From assembly GCF_954871325.1 (NCBI RefSeq), contig NC_088775.1, forward strand, positions 12,439,561 through 12,503,560: a stretch of 64,000 nucleotides of DNA, in the 5' to 3' direction. The stretch is from Gordionus sp. m RMFG-2023. Taxonomy: Eukaryota; Nematomorpha; Gordioida; Chordodea; Parachordodidae. Position 1 is the stretch's first letter. Each line of letters begins with the position of its first letter. This document shows, piece by piece, positions 33,380-47,375 of the stretch. The position numbers and the translations under genes were made by a program. The notes below the pieces were generated by a model. The model had not been told where the DNA came from and made no database searches. It saw nothing but the letters and a program-made list of their open reading frames with translations.

Positions 33380-34069
33380 GGATAACAATTTCAAAATTAT
33401 TGTCGGTTGGCCAGGTTTGAGAAAATATTTTAAAAAATTATAATAGGTCGACTACAATTGGAAAATATTATTTGAATTATATTGGGCTACGCTTAGGGAA
33501 AATTTTGTTTGGAGACTTGGAAATTTTTATTATTAACTATGGATCAGATATTTTCCTAAAACAATTAAACCAAGGCCCATAAAATCTGATTTTGATTGTA
33601 TTTTTAAATTCATTATGATTTTTTAATTATTTTATTCCAGTTCTCAACAACTACTAAAATTATTATGATCTTTAGGTGGGGTTGAGGAAATTTTTCCAAA
33701 GTTATTATGGCCTTGGACCTTGCTTGAGAATTTTTTCAATATTGTAACAACTATCATAAGAGAAAGGAGAAAATTCTCATTTCCAGTCATTTTTGACAGA
33801 CTCAGCAATGCTAACTAACGGGAGCTCTGGTACTCTTAGTTATATATTTCATTTTACCCTTCAAAAAAGACGGATCATCATAATTTTCTCCCTTATTCGA
33901 TGATAGATTAATTAGAAATTAAGAATATCTTATGAGGTGTGATTCACAAATTTACCACTTTTTCGCCTAAATTTTAATATTTTTATAAAATATATAAATA
34001 AATGATATTTAGTACCATCACAAATTAATTACCACACAACCCAGTCATTCTTGACGAGTTATTAACTAG
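33380..34069 (+). mobile_element. Helitron-like repeat, copy 1 (diverged 3' end)
   Basis: Shares GAAAATTCTCATT..CCAGTCATTTTTG and CCAAGGCCCATAAAATCTGA with the next copy. A hairpin remnant CCAGTCATTCTTGACGAG is followed by TTATTAACTAG with T after it (34066-34069), the arrangement of a Helitron 3' end. The 5' end is uncertain. Confidence 0.5.
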
Positions 34070-34119
34070 TATAATATAGTACTCTATTTTTATTATTTTA
34101 TAAATTTCTATCTTCCCCA

Positions 34120-34537
34120 AAAAACCAAGGCTCATGAAAATCTGATTTTTATTGTATTTTTAAATTCATTATGATTATTTAAATGTTTTATTTAAGTTCT
34201 CAACTATCAAAATTATTATGATCTTTCATTCAGCTTGGATGAATTTTTCAAAATTATTATGACTTTGTACTTTACCTGGGAATTTTTTTAAATATTAAAT
34301 ATTATGTATAAAATGATCAGTAAATTTGACATATTGGTATTATCTAATAAAAGCTTTAAATTTATTCTTACTCAAACCATAGTATTTAGTCTTAGTTTTA
34401 ATGGATTGAACCTGACCTGAAGGGGGAGGAGGTAAAAAGAATAAAATTGGATATTTTTCAAATAACAGGTAACATCTAGCATAAATATAAGAAGAAAATT
34501 CTCATTCCCAGTCATTTTTTGGCCGGCTATCTACTAG
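34120..34537 (+). mobile_element. Helitron-like repeat, copy 2
   Basis: AAACCAAGGCTCATGAAAAT through GGCCGGCTATCTACTAG, ending CTAG at 34534-34537 and followed by T. Internal text is colinear with 33,540-33,800. Confidence 0.55.
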
Positions 34538-34554
34538 TTTATATAAATTTCTAT

Positions 34555-37500
34555 CTTCCCAATATGTAGCTCCAAATAGATCTTCTCGAATAATATTAAT
34601 CTCTATACTTGATATAATAATTATTTCGTAAAATGTTAATAAAAAATATGTATAATTTTTAATTTATAATTTAAAAAAATGTTATTAATTAATATTTTTT
34701 ATTTTTTATTTCTAATTATTCCATCTTTACTTCTCCTAAAAACGTTAAAACTTAAAATATATTCATTCCATGTCAATATATAATGTTTATAAATTTTTTT
34801 TGGGGATTTACAACTATATCTGATTCATCTCTTACTTGTAGAGCTGTAAAGTAATGTCGATAAAAGTAACGTCATTACTAATATGTTACCTTTTTTGAGT
34901 ATAAGAACGCCATTTGATTGTTTTTAAAGATAACAACTAAGGAGTAAGGAATTTGAATAATGGTAATGCAAAAATTTATTCGTTAATTATTTAAATTATT
35001 TCTTAAAAATAATGTATTTTTTTCTAAGTTTTAAAATAATTTAAGCAGAATTTTTGATTCAATCATAAAATATTAAAACAGTATATAAAATATATATAAA
35101 ATTACTAAATAAAAGTAAATTTATAAATATATTATAAGTATCGAAGGCGCTAAAAAGAGCTAATTCAATAATGAATATGTACCTAAAAAAACAAGTATAA
35201 TTATGTTTAAAAATTTATAGTTAAAGTTTTTTTTAAGAAATATGGATTCGCGATTTTGTTTGTTATTTTAAAAAGCGATAAAATTTTTAGAAAAAAATAT
35301 GTAGACTGGGAAATATTGCCGTTAGTTGATATGACTATTGGCTGAAATATAAAATTATTGAGTTTTGAATATTTATTAATCTTTTTATCTTTCCCGCTAG
35401 CAAGTGGGTTTGAATTAATTTCTGAAGGAAAGGAGTCGATCAACTACCAAAGTTCATCATTTTTATTTATTTATTATATTTTCATTGTTAGATTTTATTC
35501 GTTTTTTATTTTATTTTTTTTAATCATCTTTATTTGTATAATTTATTTAAAATAAAAATAAAATATTTTAAAGAATATATATTATAATTAACTAAAATAT
35601 TGACTATTTGCATACCAAGGAGTTGGTTATGTCAAAATATTTCTAGTTTAATTTTTCATCGGATAAAGGAATTTCCAAGCCTCATTGCTATGGTGAAATG
35701 TCTTATTTTTGAGAATTAGGAGTATTCAAATTTTTAATTTTTAGGCGAAAAGTGGTCGTTTGTGAAGATGACCATTGGGGCAAATATAAAATTGTTGAGA
35801 TCTTTGTTTTTTTTGTTTTCTTTATTCGGTTTAGGTTAATAAATTTATGTTTATGTTGTAGGGAAGTGATGAGGCATAAATTAGGTCCCAATCAATAGTA
35901 GTAATTCCGTCAGGTCTTAATCCATCTATGTGGGGGGGGGGGGTTCAAGATTGCTTGGTATGTGAGCGGTTATCAAACATTTATTTATGACATGATTTAT
36001 TGAAGTGTGACGTTGACATCTCCCTTGACTACTCAAACAATTAGGTCATATCTGCCTTTCGAATCTATTATTAGCCCGATTTTCAACGAATTTTTTGAAT
36101 TTGTACTGAATTTTAATCTGGAAATTAATGTTTGCAAAGAAAGATAAAGGATGGAATATATGCAACAATTTTGGAATGTATAGATTCAAAAATTAGATTA
36201 AATCTTATATTGTTGATAATTCAGCTGGTATTTCTTTTCAAAATTATCTTACAATTTAATTTTAACAGGTCCTACTTTATCTGACTGAAGGCTTAGCTAA
36301 GGCAAAACCTTAAAAATAATTATATATATGTACTAAAATTTATATATGCGAATGGTGGTTGGAGTGATTCAAAAGGGTATATGAAACAACCAGTAATCCT
36401 GTTTTAGTTGTCTTGGGTTAATCAAGCTTTCTTCTATAATTTAAAAAAATTAAGATTGGAAGCCAGAATAAATTAATAATATCGGAAGGAATATAGGAGA
36501 ACAGGCGAGAAATTATTTAGCTGCTGTATTTTATTAGTTTTAGAATTTATGGAGTTAAAATAATTATATTCGGGTAACATTTCATTTAAGTGTATTTTCA
36601 AGCAAGCAATAGTGATTGACGATATTTCAATATTATAAAGAAGTCAGATGTCGGGAAATTGATGACTGATAAGCTAATATTGTGTTGAACAAAATTTGGG
36701 GATATATTTTATCATTATTATATGTTGTAAGTGAACTATTATCATAAATTAAAAATAAGGTGTAAATTAAGACGAAGAGGATTTCGAATATTATAAGTAT
36801 AGGAAGTAAATTTGAGATTTTTTAAAAATCTTTTTTTGAGTTATATCTCATTATAAGAAATTTGAACTTTTCTTATATTTATTAATTAATCATTTTGGTT
36901 GGTGGTAGATATGTAAGAATCTACATATAATTTATATGAATACCAATATATGTATTAAGATACAAAGTATCAATAAAAGCAAGGAAAGCATTGCTTCCTT
37001 TTTAATTTTTCTTAAAAAATTCAATTTATACTACGTAAAAAAACCCATTAAATTATCATCTCAGATTTTCTTATTAAATAAAAAAAAAATCAAGGAAGTT
37101 TGGGAAATATTTTTGTTGTATTTATTTATTTTTAAAAATAAACAAAGGGGGAATATAAAATTGCTTTTTTTAAAATAAATAGACAGAAAATAATTTTGAA
37201 TGGTTTTATAATATTTATCATAAAAAGTTAACGTTGGGGAATAAATAAAATAAACTTCAATAAATAAATTTTAAAAATATTTATATTTTGACTAGAAAAA
37301 CCAACCCAAACTTTACAAAATTTATGATTGCATTCTTAATTTTTCTATCGATAACTCTGAAAAATATGATTGGCACACTGGATAACAAATAGAAATTATT
37401 TAAAAATATCTGTTGGTAATTTCTAAGTTTAAATGATAGTCTTGTTATTAGGTCAATTTGAGACTAAAATTTACGGATAGTTTCTATCAAAATATTTTTT

Positions 37501-37737
37501 ATTCAACGTTGTTTCAATTGTATTTTGTTTATTTTAATGAAATTATTGGCTGGAAATGAACCTCTCATTTTTATTGGTTTTTAATAAATAATTGTTTAAA
37601 AAGGGGACTTGATATTATCACAGTCAAATTTAAATAATCATATATTCATATAAATAGCGCCTAATCTCAAAAAATCGAATATTTCATAATTATGTAAATT
37701 TTTTTTCTATAAATTTCAAAAATGTTGTTATAGGCAA
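34555..37737. other. Intergenic sequence, nothing recognised
   Basis: About 3.2 kb, very AT-rich. Short open frames at 35.2-35.9 and 36.9 kb show no family resemblance and have random-looking, low-complexity composition. Confidence 0.5.
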
Positions 37738-37746
37738 AAAGAATCT

Positions 37747-39600
37747 ATTGGCGTAGGCAGCGGGGGGGGGGGCAGGGGGACAAATTCTCCCCCCCCCCCC
37801 AAAGCCAAAAAATACAGATGCCTAATATATTTTTCAAAAATATTAATGTTTATATTAATTTATATTTGTTAATATTTATTCCTATCTCATATTAAATATA
37901 TATTTAATTACATTTATTTATCACATTCATCTATTAAGTTATTTTAACAATTAATTTCGATTTCAAGTTTACATTGGCGTAATATTTACCTATTATTTTC
38001 AAATTTCTAGTGGCGTAATATTTATCTACCATTTCCATATTTCTAGTCAAATAATAATTTTCCTGAGTCCAACAGGGAGAAAGAAAGTGTAAGCTTGTCC
38101 AACGAGATGGAGTCTCCGCCATCAAGCAGTAACAGCTTTTATGGAGTTAGAAGAAATGAATATTAATGCTATTACTGAAATATCACAATGGCCTGAAAGA
38201 AATATTTCCTCAGAAGCAAGAAACTTATTGGATTCAATACTTATTTCAATTTTTTTTTCTCATTAGAATGTATTATTCAATTATACAACTATTTTATGTA
38301 ATACTTTTTAAAAACATGGCATTGACTTGATTAAGAAGATGAGAATAGCGGAGAGCATTTTATTAGAACTCAACGAAATTAGGGCTAATGTTGATAAAGA
38401 ATTTCAATTTTATATATTATTGTTGAGTCAAAATGAGAGCTATACGTGTTTAATATTAGTCTCACTCGATTTGTAGCAAGGCAAGCTTATCGTCAAAACA
38501 TTAGTATAAGATCAGTAGAAAAGTATTATAAAACTATAATCTAAATATATGAATGGTTTTTAATTCATCATGCAGCACTTACCAATCTGCAGATATTACT
38601 TCCACAAAAGCCTTCCCAATCATTTTCAGATGGTGATAGAAAAAAATAATATTTGTTTGATGCCTTATCAAATGAATAATTAAGTTTAAAAGATTAACTT
38701 ATAGTCCCAAAAAATGCTATGGATGCTCTGTATAATTTCAAACACATTTTAGATTTTATTCCCAATGTATTAAAATGATTATATATATATATATTAGCAA
38801 CTCTTTCCATTAGTAAACTAATGAGAGAACATTCTCTTTTTAAGAAGAATAACATCTGAAGGATACAATTTGCAGGGCACGGCCTGGATTTTTTTTACAA
38901 AATTTTTTTTCGGCCCGGCCCGGGTTTTTAGAAATTATATTTATTTTTGATTTTTATAGCTAATTTCAAATATTTGGTTTTAAAATATATAGCCGGGCCC
39001 GGATAATTTTTTTAAAAAAATTTCGGGCCCTGCCCGGGTGTATTTAAAAAATTAAAATACGGTCAGAACTGGGAACTGGGCCTGCACTTCTCTGAAAACA
39101 TACCTAAGAAGTACAACTTATAAAAGTGGATTGCATGGTTTGGATCTTTTAAATATTTATAGGCATTTGGCGCCAAGCAAGGATGAGTAATTGAAAAATT
39201 AGCTCAATCCCAACGAAGATTGGATTTTACATTGTAAATATAATACAAAATACAATTATTCCTTAGAAACTTTTTGTGTATTAATTGTTATATTTCCAAC
39301 ATTAAATTTTTTTACTTTATATATAAATTTTAAAGGCTCAAAATTTCTATTTTGGGTCATTTAAGTGATTCATATGGTGGTTATATTCACTTTATATTTT
39401 TTAATTCACATTTATTTTATAGTTTTTTCTGCCGGTTTATATATATAATTTTTTTTATAATTCATATAATTTAATATTGTGTATTAGAAATAGTTATTAG
39501 TCCTAATAAATTTATGCTTGATATTTTTAATTAACAATAATATTTCTTAAAAAAATTTATTATCCCCCACCCCCCAGACCAAATTCCTGCGTACGCATTT
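37747..39600 (+). mobile_element. Decayed hAT element with GGCGTAGGCAG termini
   Basis: Left end ATTGGCGTAGGCAG plus a G run, right end CTGCGTACGCATTT. The flanks AAAGAATCT and AAAGAATCC form an 8-9 bp duplication. Plus-strand text near 38,480-38,540 reads ARQAYRQNISI and SVEKYYKTI, recalling the TTF-type zinc-finger hAT transposase family. Many stops. A GGGCC-type MITE is nested at 38871-39086. Confidence 0.7.
38871..39086. mobile_element. GGGCC-rich MITE nested in a hAT remnant
   Basis: Ends TGCAGGGCACGGCC and GGGCCTGCA are inverted. GGCCCGGCCCGGG and CGGGCCCTGCCCGGG blocks flank an AT-rich core. No clear target duplication. Confidence 0.6.
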
Positions 39601-39610
39601 GAAAGAATCC

Positions 39611-42030
39611 AATTATTAGGTTGATGCAGGAATAACACAATGCACCTCAGGGATAATATTAGATGCGGAAAATGATTTAACATAGTTTTAGGAATTTATT
39701 TTATTTTTGTTATATAAATTTATTTTAAGTTTTAGTTTTTTATTTATTATAATTTTAAAGTTTTAATGTCTCACAGCAGTAACAAAAATATCATTGATAG
39801 GATTTGTACTTATATTTAGTTTTTGTTTAAAAATTCAGTTTACATCATGGTTTAATTTACATTTAATTTATTGCGTAAATTAAAATGATTGATAATTTTC
39901 TTATTATTTAAACTATCTCACAGCTTGAGCAATTTATAATTATCACAACCCTTACAAATCTCAGGTATTGAGAAAGATGACATATCATTTAAATTTAATT
40001 TTGGATTTTAAATAATTATGTGTTATTTGTAAAAAATCTTGAAATTCGCTATATTGATTAACATCATAAACTAAACTTAAAATTTTTTCATTATAAAAGA
40101 GATTACTTTTATAATGTGGTATAAAAAAATAATTTATTATATATATATAATATAGGATATCCTCGGTGTAATATATGAAGTCTATATTATGTTGATTTTT
40201 ATATCATAACATCTTACAACATCTTTACTATATACATCATAGGTATAGGGATTGGGGCCTGATAAATTAAATGATTAAAGGGGATAAAAAAGATTTAATG
40301 GGTTTATTTAGTGCAGCACTTGAGTAAAAATAATAATCGTACCATACTCGACCAATCTACTATTTATTTGATACATGATTTTAGCGTTAAGCCTTCTTAG
40401 TGTTGACAAACGACAGAGCTATTCTAGATTTTCCTCAAATCCTACAAACTATATATTTAATATTGAGAAAAAAATGAAAGCCTCTTGTATTTGCACGATT
40501 AATAATCTTAGAGCTATTACTTAAAAGTCTGTGGATTAAAAAGGGATTGGGCAAACAACGCAGCCCACACCTAATATGAATTAAATAAATTACATTCCCT
40601 CGATTCTAGGGAACAACAACAATAAAATTACTATTTCCAAAATAATAAAATCCTATTGAGTATGGCCTTCATTGTTGCAGTAATACGTGGATAAATATAG
40701 TAGGTTTCTTCATCGAAAATAGCTAATGATACTGAGCGATAGGAGTAATTTTTATCACCTATCGTTTTACTCGCGGATATTTTGAAATATAGTTGGCTAT
40801 TATCTTTTAACGCATTGGTGGCTTACAATAATGTCTCCGACAAGTCCATTTTTGCTCCTTATCGCTTTAAGAGTGTCAATTGCCATCTCAGAAGAAGATT
40901 GGCTCATTAATATTGATTACCATTTTTTTTTGATTTAACTTAAATCAAAAAAATTTTTTAGGATAATTTTTCATAAAAGAGAGGAAGATAGTGATGGTCA
41001 GACGATATTTTTTTATATTAGTAAGAAGTCGGTTATGAGATAGCAATAGGTTAAATCACAATATTTTAAGAATATATGAACAAAGAGGAAGATTTTTCCC
41101 AATGCATAACGCTAGCAATGCCCCTTCAAATTTTTAGTAAGTGGTCGGTTATGAGTTGGCAATCCAAATTCACAATATTTTATAAATATGTTTGGGAATA
41201 ACATTTTGCACGTAAATATATAGACATTGAAAACAAAAATGAAGGTCCGATCAATAACGCCAGAAATATGTGCCTAACAAGTTTGTGGTTATTTATTTCT
41301 CTATGATAAGTTAGAGAAAGTGTTAAAGAAACATATTCCTTTTTAAAAATTTTGAATCCACATTATCATCTACACCCAAATTTAAAAAAAAGCATTAATC
41401 AATAATCAGTAGATTTCCTAAGATGATATTTTTATATCTATACTTATGGATATATATTTATTAAATTTTAGAGTTGCAAATAAACGTTTGAGCTATAATA
41501 AAATAGTAAATTTATAAATTTCCTTTGATATTAGTAGATAATTAATCACTGGATTTTATTTGATAAAAAAAACATATGTTTATAAAAATTATTTAAAAAA
41601 TTTATATCATAAATTTTGATTAATTTCTTTTTAGCAATGAAGTTGAGCAATGGATTATTTAGTCATACCATTATATTTTCATAGAGATTATTTGAAATAA
41701 AATATACTTCTTAAATTATTCCAAATAATTTTACCTGTATACATTTATTCATGTTTATATATTATCGAACCAGCAATGCACTAGCTCCTAGTACTATATA
41801 ATGAAAAATATAAATAATAAATTTATATAGAAAATTATTTGGAAATATCATAATCATTTTTTAAGATAAGCTATTTATTAAAAAGAGAGAAAGAAAGAAA
41901 TGTTATAATGGTATCGAAAATATTTATTATATTGATCAAATCTTTTAAAAAACTTCTTTTTAATTTCCCTGTTACAAAAATAGCAATTTCTTTTCGCCAC
42001 AAGCAAATGTGTGTAAAAAGCAGGACTAGG
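39611..42030. other. Intergenic sequence, nothing recognised
   Basis: About 2.4 kb of AT-rich sequence with no open frame of note and no repeat matched elsewhere in the window. Confidence 0.5.
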
Positions 42031-42407
42031 GGTCCTATCACGGCCGTAGTCAGAAAATTTTAGCTAGGGGTCAGCTGCTTACTTGAGGGGGCCATATTTT
42101 CTTATAATAAAATAAATAATTAAGTATTCATAGAAATTTTTGCTATTTTTATTAAATATTTATTAATGTAATATGAATACAAAATAAATATAATATGAAT
42201 ATACAATATGATACTATAATATAATACAACAATTTTTATTTTTAAATTTCAAATTTTAACAAATGAATTATAGGATAAATTTTATGTTATTATTTATCAT
42301 AAGCTATCAATACTAAATATAGCTTAAGTTGATCTTTCATCGACTCTCGTGCTCGAGAGAACTCTCTTTAGTGTAGAGAACAAGGCCTCACAAGAAGCCG
42401 TTGATAC

Positions 42408-42817
42408 TAGAGATCTGCAAAATTAGGCCCAGTCCGTATCCGGCCCTATTTTTTAAAAAAAATCTGGTTCGAGATGGGTCGGGCCTAATATATTTTCAAA
42501 AAATTCGGGCCGGGTAGAGTCGGTCTTTAAAATTTTTTTTCAATATATCTAAATTTATCTTTTATGTTGAATTTTTTATGTAAAATAAAAATATTTGATT
42601 TTATTTATAGAAACTAGACACCGTATAACATATATCTTTTATTTTGAGTAATTATAAAAATTAATTTCTAGATTTAAATAAATTTTATTAAAAAAAAATT
42701 CGGGTTCGGGCCGCCGGCAAAATTTTCTAAAAAATTACGGGTTCGGGCTGCGTCGGCAAAATTTTTTTAAATAGATTTCGGGCGGGCTTGAAAAATTAGG
42801 CCCAATGTAGATCACTA
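42408..42817. mobile_element. GGCCC-rich MITE with TAGAGATCTGC termini
   Basis: Left TAGAGATCTGCAAAATTAGG and right CAATGTAGATCACTA (inward TAGTGATCTACATTG) are imperfect inverted repeats. Blocks of TCGGGCC and GGGTTCGGGC lie between. No transposase. Confidence 0.65.
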
Positions 42818-43484
42818 GTTCTCCAATGATGATGAATGTTGAGTAGCATTTATACAATTCTTTAAATGCATGATGATATTTTTTTATATATAATATTTAG
42901 GGTATTTTCAAAATTATGTGTTTCTTTAACTTCTACAGCTAATATTCCTTTAGATATTTGCATTTCATGATATAACTTTATCATATTTAAGTTTAATAAT
43001 AATCGAGCCATTTTATCCATATAAAATAATCAGGGTCAAAGTGGGACAATGTATTAAAAAATAATAGAAGATTATAGTCATCTTGTGTAAATCTATGTAA
43101 AAAATGATCAATAAAAAGTAATCATTTCATAATTCCCTTTTAAAAAACTCCAATTGGAGTCTTTTTCACAATCAAATTGTAATTTGGTCTCGACTAAAAA
43201 TTCTTAAAATTTATAGGCCTTTTAGATTTTTGGGGAATGAGATTAAATTTTGTTGAAAGTTTTTCAGCCTTAATTCTAATCAATTCATCTTTTATTTTTT
43301 AATATATTGATCATAGAATCAATACAATTTTTAGCATCCACTAGATTAGTACCTACTAACTGTAGATATTTATTTAATGGATCTATCAACGATTAATATA
43401 ACGCAATTTATATTAACGCATTGAAATAAAAGACAAGAGGCTTCGACTGAATTATGAGTGGAAACCTCTGAATTAAGATTACTA

Positions 43485-44119
43485 TTAGCTATTAGAAAAG
43501 TAAAATAATACTTCGCCAATAGCCTCAAAACTATTCTCATAAATGATGCGAGATGTTTTTAAATGACCAGTCCACCTCTGGTATTCTCTTAAAAGTATGG
43601 CCTGTAGATTTACAGGATAGGTTAAAACGCCTAAAAAAATTATATAATGGATTGGATAAATAAAAATAAAATGATAACCATTTTGAACCACAAGATGCAA
43701 CTTCTGGTTGTAGCAATGTATAAAAACCACTTTTTATTAATATATTTTTCAAGGTAGGGTTTGCTCTCCTTCATTTCGGCCAGACATAACGTTTACCACA
43801 TTATATTCCTCACTTATTATATTCGTTATTAATATTTAACTCACTAAGTTGTTTTAAAATGCAATTAGTAATGCTTTCAGCAGAAAGACACTGTAATTTA
43901 ATAATTCCTATTAAATTTTCTTGGACTTCTCCAGAAAAAATGAAACGAATCCACAACTTTATGCATCTTTTGTTTCATCAGTTTAAGACAAATAAAAGGC
44001 ATCTCACTTTTGTTATATTTATCTGAAATATATTCAAGCACCATATCTGCCATAAAAAACGTTACTTCGTTTTGAATTTGGGGTGATGTATATTGATAAA
44101 TTTTGGGTATAAATTTCAT
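43485..44119 (-). pseudogene. hAT transposase fragments (TTF-type zinc-finger family)
   Basis: The piece 43898-44119 includes YTSPQIQNEVTFFMADMVLE, resembling the conserved TS..IQN.L stretch before the catalytic domain. The piece at 43485-43752 lies in two frames and resembles the later region around an RW(S/A)CR motif. Frames shift between the pieces and no complete protein can be read. The element ends are unclear; GGCCGTAGTCAGAAAATTTT at 42,043 may be its right terminus. Confidence 0.55.
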
Positions 44120-45718
44120 AAATTATTTAATTCAGGATCTTTTTGGAGGGTGTATGAAAACATTGCTATAAATAGTCCAGAAGAACAAATTATGTTTTCA
44201 TAATTTGTAGCATCTGTAATTTTTGTTGAACCAGTCCCACGAACAGGTAGCTCATGTATGCTAAGAAATAGCATTAAATCAAATATTGATTTAAGATAGT
44301 AACAATTACCGTTAATTTGTTGGTTTATTATCTCAGTATGCTTATTTATATTTTAATTTTTATCATAAATTATTATTGAATCTAAATGAACTTTTGAGCT
44401 TTCATGTTTTGGCAATCCCTTATTTGCAGCTAACGCATTTTAAATTTCTAAATCCCTTTTGTACAAATTCATCACTTGGGCTACATAAGTTTTTTCTACA
44501 TAGAAATAAGGGCGTCGCTAACCTCTTTACAATCTCAGGGGGCTCAACTAAGAGGGGCAAAGTCCACTCCCTTATATCCCCTAACTTGCGGGTCTTCGGC
44601 CGGGTAATATATTATTATATTAGACTTTTTTTAAATTTGCTCACTCTGAACTATTATTCTGAATATCATATTTTGCCATTTATTATATTATGCATACAAA
44701 ATAAACTAGCATATAAATATTTAAAATAATACAAGTCATTTCCAAAAATAATATTTTTAATACAAAATCTATTTATTACAGTATAAAATATTTCCGATTG
44801 CTGATATAAAAAAATTTTGCGTCTAAAGAATTATAAGTGATAAAAAAGGTTAACTTCATTCATATGCCTCAATTGTCAATGGTTTATAAAAACTATATAA
44901 TATAATATAATTCTTAGCAACTTACATTGTCATGAAACTAATATAACTCTCTGTTACCATTTTAGACAATGTTTTATAGAATGGGCTAATAAGGAAAATT
45001 TTATAGGCCTAACCAAAATCAACAATTCTTGAAAAAGAGATTATAAACGACTAATCCAAATCATAAAATGGTGGTTATAGCTTCCTCTTAGATGATATGA
45101 TGGAAGCTAGATAAGTAATCGAGAAAATTATTGTGAGATAATAAATTTCTAAAAGATTATTTTCCATTTTTAATAATATATAAACGACTACGCAGTTGAC
45201 CATCATTGCTAATCTAAAATATGCAATCATATGCTCTCAGTAGCTGTAGTAATAATCTTAACTTATATAACCACACAAATAATAGATGCTGGTTAATTTT
45301 CAGTCATAGCCATGACACTCACGATGTTAACTCTTATCAGAATTTATTATGTTAGATAAATTGATAAAACAAAAACACTAGAAATATTTAGAAGAAATTA
45401 TGTAAATATATTGAAGCCTTAAGTTATTTCACGGCAAGGATGCCATATTAGAAATGAAACATTTTAACCAGAGTGATATGATGAAAGCAATTAAGATTTT
45501 ATATATTGTCGCACCACCTCGGTTTAATTATATCTTAAAATAATAGTAGTTTGTAATAATATCAAAAATATACTCGTATTAAAAATTTAACTCGAAACTG
45601 TTTTTTGAATAATAAAAAATTAGCTTTCATAAAAACACGTTAAAAAAGAGAAGAAAAAATATCTAATTTATTACATCCATTGTGGGATAAATAATAAGAT
45701 GTTTAATTTTTAATAATA

Positions 45719-46440
45719 CTAGTAGATAACCCGTCAAAAATGACGGGGAATGAGAATTTTATCGTTCTCTAATGATTGAAGTTACCTTTTATTAACACCA
45801 TATACAATTATACTTTTTACCCCCCCCCCCCCCTTTAGACCAAGTTCAACCCATTAATATAATACTAGTGAATAATATTTTATGATTAAAAATATATTTA
45901 AATTGGCTTTTACTCAAATTTCTTTGCTAAAATATTATTGATTACATATGGCTAATATTTAATATTAAAAATCTCAAGCCAGGTCCAAGCCCATGATAAT
46001 TTGGGAAAAATTTCCCCAAGCCTGGTTCAAAACCATAAGAATTTTGATAGTTCAAAACTAAAATAAAATTTTAAAAAAATCGTAATGCATTAATTAGAGA
46101 TCTTCATGGTCCTTTTTTTGATCATGCTCGTCCCAGGCCTGCTAAAATTTCTTTTAGCCCAATGTCTGGCCCATATTATATATTAAAAAATTTCCAATCT
46201 TCCAAGAGCTCAATAATTTTGATTTTTTTCTAAACCCAGCCAAACCCATTATAATTATGAAATTTTTTCTCAAACCTGGTCCAAAACAAAATAATTTAAA
46301 AAAAATTTCCTAAGCCAGGTTCAATCCCATATTAATTTTGAGGAATATTTTCCATACTGTCTAACCCAAAATAATTTTGAAAATATTTTCCAAAGCTTGG
46401 AGATAGTTAAATTTCTAATTAATTTATCTATCCCTGTTTT
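45719..46440 (-). mobile_element. Helitron-like repeat, copy 3 (clear 3' end)
   Basis: Read on the minus strand it ends with hairpin CCCGTCATTTTTGACGGG, then TTATCTACTAG and a T outside, the textbook Helitron 3' end (hairpin, short spacer, CTAG, insertion at A/T). The body shares CCAAGCCTGG and CCCATAATAATTTTG-type text with 33.4-34.5 kb. No Rep/helicase gene, so non-autonomous. The 5' boundary is approximate. Confidence 0.62.
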
Positions 46441-46924
46441 AGATCTGAGAGAGTGAAGCCTGGGAATTACAAATGGCGAGGAATCAGAAATTCACATGAT
46501 TAACAAATGGCGAAGGATAACAAAATATAATAAGGGTATGTGAGGTTAAGAACGGATATTAAAAAAATATTATTAATTTATGAAATGCCATAATATAAAT
46601 GAGTATATTTTCAATAGCTAATTTTATTGCGAAGGAACAATGAGAAATAAAAATTATACAAATATTTACTATATGCAAAATAATAAGTATATATGCGAAT
46701 TAAGATGAATATTTTGGCAAGCTTTCTATAATGATGGAACCTAATATAATTTTTTTTTAAATATTTAAAAAATAATAACCACTTTCCTTTTTTGAATTGG
46801 AATTTCTCTTTTTTATCGGACCTTTTTTTTTGAGAGAACCTTTTCCTTTGATCAAACTTTTAATGGGAATTACCGGTGCTGTAAAAAAAAGTAGCAATCC
46901 AGAATCAGTTGGAATTAAACTTTT

Positions 46925-47375
46925 TCTATGAATAATATGAAGAATAGAAAGAAGCAGGAGATATGAAAGGAATTGGGAAAGGGAAAGAATAAAGAAAGAT
47001 GGAAAAGAAAACGGGGTAATGGAAAGTGAAATAAAAAATAGAGAAAAATGGAAAGTGAAAGAAAAAATAGATTAAAAGGGAAAAGTGAAAGAAAAATGAC
47101 AAGGGGAAATAAAGAAAAAGGGTAAGGAAAAGAAAGAGCAAGGAAAAGAAAAATGAGGAAAAAAATGTAAAGGGGGAAAAAAGGTATAGGAAAATGAGAA
47201 AGAAAAGAAAATGGAAAAGTAGAACGGGAATAAAATCTGGAAAGGAGCAGTGAGAATATAAGGTAAAGGGAAAGAAATTGGAAAGGCAGGGGAAAGAGAA
47301 AGAAAAAAAATAAAGGAAAGGAAAGGGGAAAGAAAAAGGTTATAACTAAGAAAAGAATAAGGGGGGGGGGGAGTT
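46925..47375 (+). repeat. Purine-rich GAAA/GGAAA tract
   Basis: About 450 bases almost entirely of A and G on the plus strand (GGAAAGTGAAAGAAAAA and similar). It resumes at about 47,585-47,660 after a MITE. The complementary strand is open over 46926-47141 but codes only Phe/Ser/Leu and is not taken as a gene. Confidence 0.85.

Noticed and set aside
44376-44729. Plus-strand open frame of 117 codons
   Set aside because: It runs across a transposon-like GGCGTC end and has no recognisable domain or splice context.
46926-47141. Phe/Ser-rich minus-strand frame as a membrane protein
   Set aside because: Complement of the purine-rich tract. No start context or family resemblance.
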